From positions 496,001 to 560,000 of the forward strand of contig JAUJPP010000007.1 of assembly GCA_030562195.1 (NCBI GenBank): a DNA stretch of 64,000 bases, read 5' to 3'. Source of the stretch: Nipponacmea schrenckii. Lineage: Eukaryota > Mollusca > Gastropoda > Lottiidae. How positions within the stretch are numbered: the first letter of the stretch is position 1; each line of letters begins with the position of its first letter. Below are positions 34,701 to 46,774 of this stretch, piece by piece. A model generated the notes under the pieces. That model was not told where the DNA came from. It did not search any database and saw nothing but the letters and a program-made list of their open reading frames with translations. Position numbers and translations under genes: made by a program.

Positions 34701-37700
34701 ATGGTATATCTGGCTACTGAGACCAATAAATTTGATAATGACATCCTGTTTTGTTGTAGAATAACACATTTGGTTTTGGATGTAGACAAAAATGTAACTG
34801 TAATGTAGACAACACAGAGAAATGTGACCACATAACAGGGCAGTGCCATTGTAAAAGTGGCATACAAGGTAAATCAAAAAACTAATTAATGGCTTTACCA
34901 AGCAATTGAGGTCAAGTTAATCCATAAGACTGTCTCAAAAAGAAAACAAAGAAAACTGTTTAAGTTTCAAGCAGATATCGTATAGTACTTTCTAACTTGT
35001 CTGGCCATTCTGCAGGTGCCACCTGTGATGGCGGATGTCCTGATGGTTTTTGGGGTGAAGACTGTTTATCTACTTGTCAATGTAATAATAGAGGTACTTG
35101 TGATTCTACGGGAGTTTGTGATTGTCGAGCTGGTTGGACTCATTTAGATTGCTCAATGGGTTAGTATTTTTGAACGTTAACTTTTGATATTGGAAATGAA
35201 TATCTGATAATGCAATCTCCAATTCTTCTAGCGATTTTCTCATTCTCTCCTCAATTTATTGATTGAACGTACAATTATAGTATTTATTCCTTTCCTTTAT
35301 ATACTTACTTTTTTTCTCATTCTCAATTATTTAACCCAAAATAATGTACTTAAAGTTTCTTTGCGAATTCGATGTAGTACTTAAATAACCACTATATTTT
35401 CAAAACTAATTATTATCCAATGCAGCTTGTCCCAATGGGACGTTTGGAATAAAATGTTCACAGAAGTGTCAGTGTGAAAAAGCTACATCCTGTAGTTCCG
35501 TTAGTGGTCAGTGTATTTGTAAACCAGGATACCGTGGTATATATTGCGATGAAGGTATGCGAATGTCTGATAATCTTAATATTTTGTATTAAGAACATTT
35601 TAAGATTTGAATTTGAAACATTTCTGGTCAATAAGTGTACAATGTAATGTACTTCATGCTAATAAAATAGTATTATGCACTTACACGTTCTTGTCCTTGA
35701 TCAGATTTTAAATCTTCAAGCAACCTATACTGTCTTCATCATAGTGGGCAAGATAACCTCCAAAATCTTACTGTATTGTTTGTTTAAAAGGCAATTTTAG
35801 TTTCAGTTTGTTTGAACCTATTTTTTTTCCAGTTTGTCCACTGGGTACCTATGGTAAAGATTGTAAAAATACCTGTCCAAGATGTGATCGCGGTTCATGT
35901 GATCATGAAACTGGAAAGTGTATTTGCTATCCGGGTCATACTGGACGGTTATGTAATATACGTAAGTATTACTTAATACATTATGGATATGAGTGTACAT
36001 GTATATGGATTTATATATAGTTAGTTTAGTTTCGAATGCCGAATTTGAAGGAAAATAAAACTAAAACTATTAAAACATATTATCTAACAGGTAAAACATA
36101 ATGTACCTAAGCAACCTTGGCTTAAATGTGTTAAAATCATACAAATTGTCCTTCACTTAATGAGGATCATCGAGCCTTTGCTTAAATTCGGACAATCTCA
36201 ACTTTCACGATAGTTCAAAAATCCCTCTTTTTGACACGTCATGATGATCAACATTGTTATTTTGAACACAGAATGTCAAGTTGGAACATATGGTAAAGAT
36301 TGTAGCTTCAGATGTGATTGTCAGAATAATGGTCAGTGTCGACCTACGGATGGTATTTGTGATTGTCCCAGTGGTTATAATGGTGTGCAATGTGAACGAC
36401 GTAAGTTCGTCAATTCGTTTCTGCGAATATCTAGATAGTGTTTTATCACCCCTTGATAACCTATACCATTCTAATTATAATACCGTAATTGTTTTTTATT
36501 ACCTTAATTATTCATTTGAAATGTTTCAAGGTGACATCCCTGAAAAAAAATCTTAACGCACTTATTTTAAATGAAAACCACCAATTAGTTCCATTACGAT
36601 ATGTATTATTGGAGAATGAAATAGCTTTTAATTTTTATAGCGGTATATACAAAGTTAGTAGGTTATGCTCATGTTGCATATTGTGTTTATTTCTGTGTAG
36701 GGTGTTATGCCGGATATTTCGGAAAGAACTGTGCTGTGAAATGTGAGTGTAAAACATCCGAATACTGTGATGTTATTTCTGGATGCCTCGGTAAGTGTGA
36801 CTTACCTAATCCTTTATTGAGATATTTATGCTGTAAGATAGTGATTTTAACATAATCACATAAAAGCACTAGCCAAAACAAGTCAATGGTTAGTTAGTAA
36901 GTTAGTTAGCGTTAGTTATGGATGTCTCTGAAATATTATCTGTGATAGTATCATTTCTTCAACTGAAATAGTTGAAAATATAATGTACTTCTGATATATC
37001 AATAATCATCTCAAAATAAAAACAAAATATTTTTCATGTACCTACTAGAAATTAAGAGCCATTAATAAAGAGTCAATATAGTTAATTCAAATTAAAAGAA
37101 GTGATTATATACAGGGTACCTATCACTCTTCGAGAATTGCAGGGAATATAAGCTTATATAATTAGAAATATGACCTTTTATGACATAGAAGTTTCAATCA
37201 GATTGAACCAAGAACCATGAAGACAGAATTTGTGGTGTTTACGGTAGTACATCGTATTGGTATTCATCTGATCTCGATGCTAATGTGAAAGAAACTTTGC
37301 ATAAATCCTTTTCGGTGGAGCTTTAGTCTTCTAAATCTCAACTGAATGAGAGTAAAAGCTGATCAGTCTGAAGATAACCTATTCTCAAATGGTATTTTTG
37401 TTGTTTCCCCTGATTTGAACTTAAAATGGAAAGACAATAGGCATTATTGTGTCAAGACAAAGAACTGACTTGTTGTGATATTTTAGAGAAGAGTGTAAAG
37501 GAGAATCAAGCTGCACCGTCACCAACAGTAAAAGATAATGACAATAAGGTACCAACATCAGATGCTGCAACATTTGATCCAATGATTGGAGCTGTTATTG
37601 GTGTGGTAATATTATTAGTTTTGGTGGTTATCATAGTAGTTGCGATATTTCTCAGAAAGATGAAAAGAATGAAAAGAGATACTATGATGGCTATTTATGA

Positions 37701-40189
37701 ATCTAATAGTCAAAATATAGTCACATCACCAACCATTGGCAATATACGACAAGGTAGTTACCAAATCTTTAAAATTTCGTTTTGTTTTGTTAAAGCTCAA
37801 TTTTAGTTATTTCTGTTACTTATATGGTATCCTGACATTTCCTCATAAAATTTGATAGAGAGTGACGACAATATAACTTTTATTAACTTCCCCTGTAAAT
37901 GTCAGTTCCATTCCATTGCTTTGCACATACCATTATGTAACCCTTATGTGAAATTTTATTTCGACGAAAGAAGCTTTAACGTAAAATATTTATAAACCAA
38001 CCTGACATAATGACATGTGCAATTTTCAGGTGCAATTGGTGTAGACAACCCTGTGTATTCCAATCCTCCCACAACATCCGGTGGAAGCAGAACTCTGTCT
38101 CAGCCGGCTTACCAAACGACATTAAACTCTTTGGCAAAACTAAATAACACTGACGCCAATACTCGTCTATATGAAAATAATACAACGCCAACTAGGGGTG
38201 CTGCTAATAAAAGCAACAGTGATGATGAAGATGATAGTGATGGTTAGTATCTATAATTGATAAGTATGACGGTGATTACCCTTAGAAAAGCCCGTTGATT
38301 AACAAAATATAACAATATACTTTTTCTCTATCTTTATTATATTTTATGCTCAACATATAAAACCCTTTTCAACGACAAACCGCTTGTAAATACTGTCGCA
38401 AAAACGTTAAAATCTAATCTAACTAATTGAAATAAATACTGTGCTCAGCTGTACGAGATATTTTTGCGTTGACTATAAATCGTTTGGATGTTACTGAAGT
38501 CGAGACTCCATATTATAAAGAAGGTTCACGAAGGAATATAAATGTGAAAATAAAAAAAAGTCATCAGTGATCAAAGTAACGGCGGAAATGCAAAAACTAC
38601 ATTACCTCTATTAGAAAAAGCAAAATGAGTGCATTTGAGTACAGTATTATATCGTTTATTATTCTCATTTATTTGCACATTTAACATTCATTAAATATTG
38701 TACGAATCATTTGCACTGCTTTACATTAATGTGAACGTATATGGTCATCGCCTCTGTCTGTCTGTCCTTTTACGCAATAGGTAGCTGGTTTCTTTTTGGA
38801 TTTTGACGAATTTTGGTTCTTGAAAACGCGTTCGATTTATAGTGGAAATTATAGCTAGTTTCTTGGTGGATTGAGACAAGTCACAATGAAAGCACTGCCC
38901 TAGGTCACAGGATAATAGATGACACACTCCAACAGATACTCCGACAAACATAATGTGGCATGAGTGTTCGTAATTACCAAAGAATGAATCGATTTAACAA
39001 CTTTCAATTACCGGTACCTCTTGTCCACTGCCATAATAATGTGGACATATTACATTGTCCATTGCAATTTTTGATATTTCTCTGCTTATAGAAGAAAATC
39101 TGAAGGTGGGGAACAAGCAGCTATATTTTTCTGATTTAAAACCAAATCAGGGTCCCATGGTGTCATTGTATGAAGATATATCTGAACATCAATCTCCCAA
39201 TCATTATGAGTCCATACCAAATAGTAAGTTCTTCTATGGAAATCGTCTTTACTCTTACTGCTTTGGTAATCGTATTGAGGTTAACACTTACCTTACTCAT
39301 CATTTTTCATGATTTTACACCCATTCAATAACAAACATGAAAACACATATGATATAAATTATGAAACAGTATATACCCCAGTGGTACAACTTCCTAACAG
39401 AAACCATAAAATTAGTAATTAGCCTTTAAACTATGTTTTTAGAATTTATCGGATTATACGGGAATTCTGATAATATGTACATCCACAGGTCAATGTATAG
39501 CACTTTTCACAATAACGCTATACATGTATTCATATATACATAATATTGGCATATCCATATAACACATTAACTCATCAAAAATGTTACCATATCAACGCAT
39601 GGTGGAAATTCTGATTTATTTTAAGATTGTTTAATGTTTATGGAAGACATTGTTTTTAAATGTTTAAAAATATTTTTTAAATTCTTTTTTGGCATTTTTT
39701 CGATTTCCTCAAATTCTCACCATATCGCATCTCTAAAAATGTAGATTCCACTTCTCTGAACTTCATACAAGTTAAACCTTTCTTTGCATCTGTTAATATT
39801 GTCCTTAAGATGTCGGGCTATACTATATGGTTGATAATTGATGTTTTGAAAAGAAATGAAAGCGAACGTTCTTTTTCATAAAAGAAATATCCATGAATTT
39901 CTGTCCAATTTAATTCAATATCCTTTGTACTGGTACCAAAGCTTTCTTTGGTCTTTTAATTATATAAGTTTTATATCAAGGAGCTTTAATTTTTTTTCAT
40001 GTATACAGAATGAGAATAATTTGAAGCCTATTATTCCACAATAACTTCTGATATGTTATTGGAAACATAACTAAGCATTTTGTTAAATATTAGGGGCTCT
40101 ACAAAAGATAAGATGGACATGTCATATAGAAGTTTTTTTGGTTTTTTTCAGACAACCCTGAACCAGTAGTTGAAAGCCATCCAGAATAA
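28706..40189 (+). CDS. MEGF10: Draper/CED-1/MEGF10-type engulfment receptor (22 coding exons)
   Basis: Exons: 28706-28797, 29032-29124, 29445-29545, 29726-29818, 30346-30447, 30813-30957, 31268-31388, 31812-31951, 32922-33061, 33285-33534, 34045-34157, 34348-34511, 34760-34868, 35016-35159, 35426-35554, 35833-35961, 36272-36400, 36701-36790, 37487-37753, 38030-38242, 39092-39223, 40152-40189. They total 977 residues. Seen: signal peptide [18 protein letters not shown] domain ending [10 protein letters not shown]; one EGF domain ([18 protein letters not shown]) and then many atypical EGF/laminin-type repeats (CxCxNxxxC, CxCxxGxxG); one membrane span at about 794-817 followed by basic RKMKRMKR; a tail with NPVY at 857-860; and an [20 protein letters not shown], at 948-963. 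Family knowledge: Draper/CED-1 on phagocytes binds apoptotic debris, NPxY binds CED-6/GULP, and the ITAM recruits Src/Syk-family kinases. An acceptor at 37456 instead of 37486 is also in phase and would add 10 residues. Confidence 0.94.
29860..30190 (+). repeat. Dispersed GTCC-headed repeat, copy in a Draper intron
   Basis: It opens near catctttccgtccgtcaaca and continues with aacggatttgaatgaaactt, tttttgagttaatgccctt, gcaatagaagctgcaatttt and a second caaactgggtgtgagcattg. These phrases recur at 10.34-11.44 kb and 50.0-50.36 kb, so it belongs to the same diverged family. Confidence 0.6.
38730..39060 (+). repeat. Dispersed GTCC-headed repeat, short copy in a Draper intron
   Basis: It begins with gtgaacgtatatggtcatcg and ctgtctgtctgtcc, includes ttggattttgacgaattttg, and ends near 39040 with ataatgtggacatattacat, which resembles the opening block of the copy at 10.36 kb. 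It is probably a short or internally deleted family member. Confidence 0.5.
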
Positions 40190-40225
40190 TCAAACATAAT
40201 GCTGTACATTGGTTACATCTGTAAA

Positions 40226-40285
40226 AATAAATCAAGTGCTATTTAAAGAGCGATTCAAATAATAAACTAATTCTGGTTAAATAAA
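40226..40285 (+). terminator. Likely polyadenylation signals of the Draper-like gene
   Basis: AATAAA hexamers occur at 40226-40231, 40261-40266 and 40280-40285, 37 to 96 bases after the stop codon. They would give a short 3'UTR. Confidence 0.6.
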
Positions 40286-40739
40286 ATGCTTTTTGTAGTA
40301 TTGTATATAGGGATTTTTTCACTGTTTTTTTTTTTATATAAATCAGTATAACTAAATAATTGTTTTTTTTTTAATCTCTAGTAAAGTTGAGTTATCCCAA
40401 TTATTTCACAAGATGTGAAATAGTATTATTCACCTGCATATATAATTAGGGTGATGCCAGCTTACAAACGTTGGTGACCCATTTGTAATATGTAAAAGTA
40501 ATAGATCACGGACAAGGGCTGTTAAGATAGTTAAAACTGTTACCCCATGAGATATTATCTATAGGGTAAAACCAAAGAGGGATTTTATTGTTGTTGTTTA
40601 ATTAAATTAAGACCAAATTAGAGAAAAATTATTTATTAGCTTTTATTTTTAATTCAACCCGTTTTTAGTCTTAAAAAAACTATGCCGTTGAAATTTGGTT
40701 CCAGATATTCATTTTTGATTCCAGTCCATATAAAACGGT

Positions 40740-42030
40740 TGTCCTTTGACAAAATCCCAATTCACTTTGTCAAGTGAACCTTACATCCAAGGAAGTTAAA
40801 GACATAATATCCGGTATAGATGTAACGAAAGCTTCAGGACCTGACCACGTCAATGTTAAACTATTAAAATCTATCAAAACTGAAATTTATACACCTCTCT
40901 GCACAATTCAACTTATCTCTATCATTTAAACAGGTACCGATTGTATGGAAGACAGCAAATGTTACAGCAATTTAAAAACATAACTGTAGCAATCACAGAC
41001 CTGTCTCTGTCCTAAGTATTATCTCTAAATTATTTGAAAAATGTATCTATAAGCATGTCTTTAACTTGCTCAGAGAAAACTCTCTTATTACTTACTTGCA
41101 AAGCGTCTCCATACACGGCGAATCCACTACTTTTCAACTAATCGATCTTAATCACTTCTTTTGTCAAGCCATAGATCTAGAGCAGTATACTAGGGCAGTG
41201 TTCTTTGACATCATCAAAGCTTTTGACAGAGTGTGGCATGATGCTCTCTGCCATAAGCTTCAGGCTTCAGGCATCAGAGGAAATTTGCTCCAGTGGTTTC
41301 AAAAAATACTTAAGTAACAGAAATCAAAGTGTTGTTGTCACGTCAGCTTCCTCTAGGCCTAAAGCTTTCTCTGCTGGTGTTCCACAGGGCTCTGTCCCGG
41401 GTCAATTATATTTCCCATTTATATCAATGCTGTTATAAAAAAATTTATTCAAACATTTGACACTTTGCAGATGACACCAGCTTATATCTAAAAATCGATG
41501 ACCCAAATGGCTAAGCAGAAGTATTTAACCAGAGACATGGAAACAATCAACAATTGAAATAAGACTTGTTTTCTTCAACCCGCTTAAAACCGAATCACTT
41601 GCACTTAAAACTATGCGAAATTCAAGATATCACTGTCCATAAGTACTTTTAACATTTTGTTAAATCAAACTGTCAGTGGGATACATATATTGCTACGATT
41701 TATCAAAAACAAGTAGATGCACAATATGGTCTGCGTATATCGAGAGGTTATAGGAGACGGCACTAACTCATTGTGGTGTATAAACTTATAACCAATATTA
41801 CTCCACCTTACCTTTGCAACTTAATCAAAATAAAATCAATTTCATATAATCTTCGAAATAGTAACCTTCTTGAAAAATGTAAATGTCGAAGTATAATTCT
41901 TTTATTCTGCCAGCAATTAGAGATTGGAACATTTTACCATCACCATACAAAATTTCGCCAACAATACAAACTTTTAAAACAATTTCTAAAATCTACTGAT
42001 ATCACTATTCCTAACTTTTATTATTTTGGC
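40740..42030 (+). pseudogene. Dead non-LTR retrotransposon (reverse transcriptase remnant)
   Basis: Reverse-transcriptase motifs follow in order but in different frames with stops between them: VKDIISGIDVTKASGPD (about 40790), KQVPIVWKTANVTAI (about 40930), NHRPVSVLSIISKLFEKC (about 40995), DIIKAFDRVWHDALCHKLQA (41208), GVPQGSV (about 41378) and FADDTSLYL (41464-41490). The C-terminal stretch follows: ITPPYLCNLI and the shifted FILPAIRDWNILPSP (about 41900). This is the layout of Jockey/CR1-like LINE ORF2. It is broken by frameshifts and clearly non-functional. The endonuclease domain was not seen, so the copy looks 5'-truncated. Confidence 0.9.
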
Positions 42031-43357
42031 CAACAGAATCAAATTATTCACTGTGGCCTCCGCCTCGCCTGTAGGCCAGTATCACCTCACAAGATAAATC
42101 ATAAATCTTATTGCAAGATACAAAATTAGGAAAAATTATTGCACAGTATGTAAAAGCTCACTTTCGGTTTAGTGAAAATGTGGTTTCAGAAATTCCTTTT
42201 TCATTCCGTCCAATTTAAAACTGTTTGGTCCAAAAAAAAAAAAAATGCTCTATATATGTCATTTTTTTCTAGAGAAAATCGATACAAAAACGAAGCATGG
42301 AAAATATCGATTGCCACGCATTAAGTTAAAACGGTAACAACTCTATCAAAACGGTAACAGAAGTTTTCGGTCAAAAAAAAAAAAAAAAAGAAAAGAAATT
42401 TAGTATAAATTCTTTAATAATATATAAGGGAAAATGACGAATAAGAATGTGGTTTGAGCACGATGCTAGTAAACACGTCAGCCAGTTGGCCTGCTTGAGA
42501 TCTTACGAAATCAAAGATGTTAAAATTAAGATATGACTGGAAACTTTCCAGTGAAAAGATATAACTACGTTCAGACGAATCATTCCGTTTTTTATTTATT
42601 TTTTTTAAAATTTGTTGAACTAGGTACAACAAGGTGTTTAGTCAATTAGATATATAGTTGTCTCCCTTACCGTCTACTTTTAGTTTGTTTATGTCATGCT
42701 TCTAAGAGGTTTAATAACTTATTTCTACAATAAATCATACCACATCACTCTCTAAATGTCAAAAATTTTTCTGCTACAGTAAGTATACTTGAACCTGAAA
42801 CATTATTGTTAGCCTATCACGTTATTGTCTTACAACAATAAGTCCCGACGAAATAGATTTTATCCTACCAGTAGCAGTACCCATTTAAACATATTAATTA
42901 CTTGGACTTTACCCTTTAAAGATGGCTTGCCTCCTTAAAGACACCTCTATTTCTACTTTATAGACCTGTCATTCTGCAGATAAAATAAGTGAGAAGGTTA
43001 ACAATTGATAAGAATATAATAGGCCTAGCTAACAACTATTCCACATACATCGAATTTTCTGATATAGGCCTATTTATTTACAAGCATTTCTATTTCAAAT
43101 GAAAAATCCACAAACTTTATATTTCCATAGACTGGAGAAAAATACTTTGGAATTGAAAGTATTATTTTAATTTTGGGAAATAATTTTAAAATTTACGACT
43201 TCATGAACAGGTGATACAGTATATAAATTTTAATGGAATCAAAATATATTTGGAAATACTATTATATATTAATATAAACTGTCATGCTAATAAAGAAGGA
43301 AACTTATTTAATAAATTTTCCTCTGTTACAGAAAATATCTGAACAAATACTTGTACA
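42031..43357. other. Spacer before the PEX11 gene
   Basis: No coding sequence was recognised. An acceptor (ctgttacag) ends at 43330, 27 bases before the PEX11 start codon, so a 5'UTR exon and promoter probably lie within this stretch. Two A runs (42231-42245 and 42375-42390) are visible. Confidence 0.45.
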
Positions 43358-44932
43358 ATGGCTCTCCAACTAGTCAAATTACTAGAAACTTATAGAGGAC
43401 GAGATAGAGTGATGAGATTAGGTACATATATAGCTATGTTAATTGGTGGATCAGGCAATTCTCCATTCAATACTAAATTTAACATTATTGCTCAAGAATT
43501 AAATGGTTGTCGAACTGTTTTACGTCTATTTGATGATTTGGGTATGGCTGCAGTTAATCTCAAGTTTTACTATAGTCAAAAGGTAAGATTTAACATATTT
43601 ATAAAGGCATGAATATTTTTTATTCAATTCAGGTCTCTAGCAACTCAGGGTAAAAGAAAAATGTTCTGATATTGAAGGAAGCTTATTGATGAACTGCTGA
43701 ATATAATCAATACGTAATTTATGACCCTTTTGTATTTCAGGACAAGAATCCTATTTTACGTATTTTGGATATAATAACTAACACAATGTATCAGTGCTAT
43801 TTTATAGTAGAACATATAGCTTGGTTTGCAGATAAAAAGATTATTAATAGAAGCTCGGCTGTATGGTGGGTTATATGTATTGCAATATGGGCTATTTCAT
43901 TGATTCTGGAGATTAGCAAGTGAGTAAATATTTGCCATCTTAGTACTATTATTATATTAGAGATCTGGAAAAGTAGAAAATGTATCTCGTACTTATGATC
44001 TCTTTTCATACATGTGTACAGGTCATGAGATTTGACCTTGAAAAACCGAGAGATTGGGCTGTTTATTTTAGTGTCTAAATTGTAAATTTAATTCCAAAGT
44101 TCATCAGGAGTATATGAAAATTCACTAAAGATTTTGGAGCTTCTTTTGACTTTCAAATGAGCATTCTGACAGAAAAAGAAAATTCTGGGCACTTTTGAAT
44201 TCTTCAAAGATTTCTTTGTCAGACTTTCTTCTCAGCATCGAGGATTGAAAATAAGTTATTTAAAATGTATCAAAATGTGTTTTCAGAGCTGTTATAAAAT
44301 TGATGAATAATAAAAGATCACAAGCTCAATTGAAAAAACAAAAATATTTAGATAAAGATGAAAGAGGGTAAGGTTTAATTTCAGTCTTCTGGTGATGTAA
44401 TTGGTCATTTTTAAAGTCAATTTTTTAAGCACATGGCCGTTTTGGGTTTGAATATTCTCTAATGTATGTGAGTACATAGTAATACATAGCAATCCTTAAG
44501 AGACTGATAATAATACACAATTGGATCTTACTTATAGGCCTCTGCTGATCGAATCTATTCTGGATAATTAATGAATCGTGAAGGAATAACTGTTTGACTA
44601 ACATTTAATTAAATAATAGAGAATACCAAGAAATTTTATTCTGTGTATAGATTTTTTGACTCATTTACAGAGTTGAAAATCATTATGACCTTATTTCACA
44701 ATATTTTAGGACAGTTTCAGAACAGAATCAAGAAATAAATGACAAATTAAAAGCTTTAAAAGCAGAAGAATATGGATATGTTTTATTGATTATACAATCT
44801 GCTGCCGATTTGCTCAACGCTATTAACTGGTTACCACCTGGTATATTGTGGGCAGGAAAATTGTCCAGATTCAAATCAGGAATATTTGGAATCATTTCCA
44901 GCTCTTTATTACTGTATAGAAACTGGCAGTAA
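43358..44932 (+). CDS. PEX11G: Peroxisomal membrane protein 11C (PEX11-gamma), four coding exons
   Basis: Exons 43358-43582, 43741-43919, 44287-44367 and 44710-44932 join in phase to 235 residues, close to the ~240 of vertebrate PEX11G. Seen: the N-terminal LVKLLETYRGRDRVMRLGTY block typical of PEX11; TVLRLFDDLGMA; an aromatic segment IAWFADKKIIN; a hydrophobic stretch AVWWVICIAIWAISLILEI; a charged linker rich in Lys and Glu; and a second hydrophobic stretch YGYVLLIIQSAADLLNAINW followed by LPPGILWAGKLS and a C-terminal GIFGIISSSLLLYRNWQ. PEX11 proteins sit in the peroxisome membrane, where amphipathic N-terminal helices help elongate and divide peroxisomes. The gamma assignment rests on the length, the LPPGILWAGKLS-type ending and overall resemblance. 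All splice sites are GT-AG. Confidence 0.9.
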
Positions 44933-46774
44933 ATTCACATTAGAAATCAGATCATATACTATAAGGATCATGTTCGTTCAGTAACAGTGTACAATGTTTT
45001 TCTATCTATTTTTTAATTAGTTTTGTCATGTTTTATGAAAGGAGAGGAAACAGTTTTTTTATATGTTAATAATTTTATTATCTCCACATGCTGTTTATTA
45101 TATCTTATTGAAAACCATCCTCACGGATACAAAATCGAAAAAGACAATAGTGGATTGTCATCAAGACTTTCAATGGGACCAGAAATGTCTTAATACATTT
45201 AGCTTATGCCTGTTCACCATTATTCAAACTTGTCTGAAACTTGCTGATCCTTTCTTAATAATTATATTTTTCTAATATTATATTACAAATATTTTTTTCC
45301 TTTAAAAACTTTGATGGTAGTAAGAATCAGCAGGATTTGAACTATTTCTATCTTGTTTTAAGCTAAAATTTAGAGGAATATTATAGATACCTTTATAGAA
45401 TATTTGTGTTTTTATCATTGTATTTTTATTCAAGTGCCTTCATGTGATATATTAACAAGTGATATTTTTTGTAAACAATGTCATCTGACAACAAGAAAAG
45501 CTTTGATGAAATTCTTAATGCGAATTAAAAACAAAATTGATATAATTTGAGTTTTTATAATTAAACCCTTTATAATTAATGATAGTGGTCTTTATTAAGA
45601 GTTACCTCCCATTGTCATGTCAGCCATATTGTAATTCTTGCCGGTAGTAAACTGCAACGTATCTTAACATGTCAATTTCGAAGAGTTCTGTGTTGATGTA
45701 TGAAGATTTGATTACACCAAAGAAGCTAACGGGTTGATGAATCTTTTAAATCAAGGTAGGGGAATGCATTATTTGCATAGATATCAATGTGCAATGTTTT
45801 CTTTTTCTATATTCGTACTGGTTTTCTTATATTATAGGACTAATCTATAAAACATGATAATGAAGGCCTTTATTTGGTTCATTATAATATAAGGTTGTAC
45901 TATCTCACCAGTTGAAAGGGAAAATGTTTAACTTAGTAGCCTTGAAACTGAGTTGAAAGTAGTATTGTGACGATGTATTCAAAACTGTGATTGCTATAAT
46001 TTGTGCAGGCTTGTATGAAACTGTAGGTCTATGTCTTGAGAATGAGAGTGGAAAAGGAAGTAAAACCTATTAATATCAGTAACATCCAACAATGTTGTAA
46101 ATGACATTGATAACCCACATTGTACAATGCTGATATAACTCTAATTAATGTTATTTCATTATTTTTTTTTTTCAGAGAAAGCACATTTTATAGTAAAACA
46201 ACTGGCTAAATAGATATGGGTACCTGTATTACTAATAGGCTTTGTTTCTTTGTACACAGAACTTCATACTTAACTGTGTAATAATATTGAATCATGTAGT
46301 GAAGAGAACATCAATATATAATCAATCTATTACATACTGTATAAATGTTGCATTTATTTATTGATTGAACCATATATTTATTCCAATCACGTTTAATATT
46401 CCTGCAAGTGCAATAAAAGAACTTGTTAATAATTTGTTAATTCTAGTCATAGTTTGTTCTTAGACCAAAAAGATTTTGATTTTATCAAATTTTGTTACAG
46501 CATTTTATTTTATTTCATATCAAAAGCTCATTTTTGTTATATTTTGTGATATTTTTTATATATAATATTTTTGTTTTGTAAGTTATTGCATTTTATTTGT
46601 TGTTATTTTTTGCTTTTTAAAAATATTGATTATCATCTTTCCAAGCATTTGATTATTTTCAATCTGGTCTTTAAGTAAATTTTATCAATTGTTTTAAGGT
46701 TCTGTATTATTACTGCTTTTATATACTGTTACTAAGATATATTTAGTCGTGTGTGAAGATTATTAATATTTAAG
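44933..46774 (+). other. Spacer with likely 5'UTR exons of the next gene
   Basis: No coding sequence was recognised. A plausible non-coding exon ends at 45756 (ATCAAG|GTAGGG), with a matching acceptor after a T-rich tract at 46174-46175 (TTTTTTTTTTCAG). The following exon would then run into the ORF that starts at 46775. The exon pairing is inferred from splice consensus only. Confidence 0.35.

Noticed and set aside
41773..42129. 118-codon ORF as an independent gene
   Set aside because: It is the frame-shifted C-terminal part of the dead LINE; the neighbouring frame gives AIRDWNILP typical of that element.
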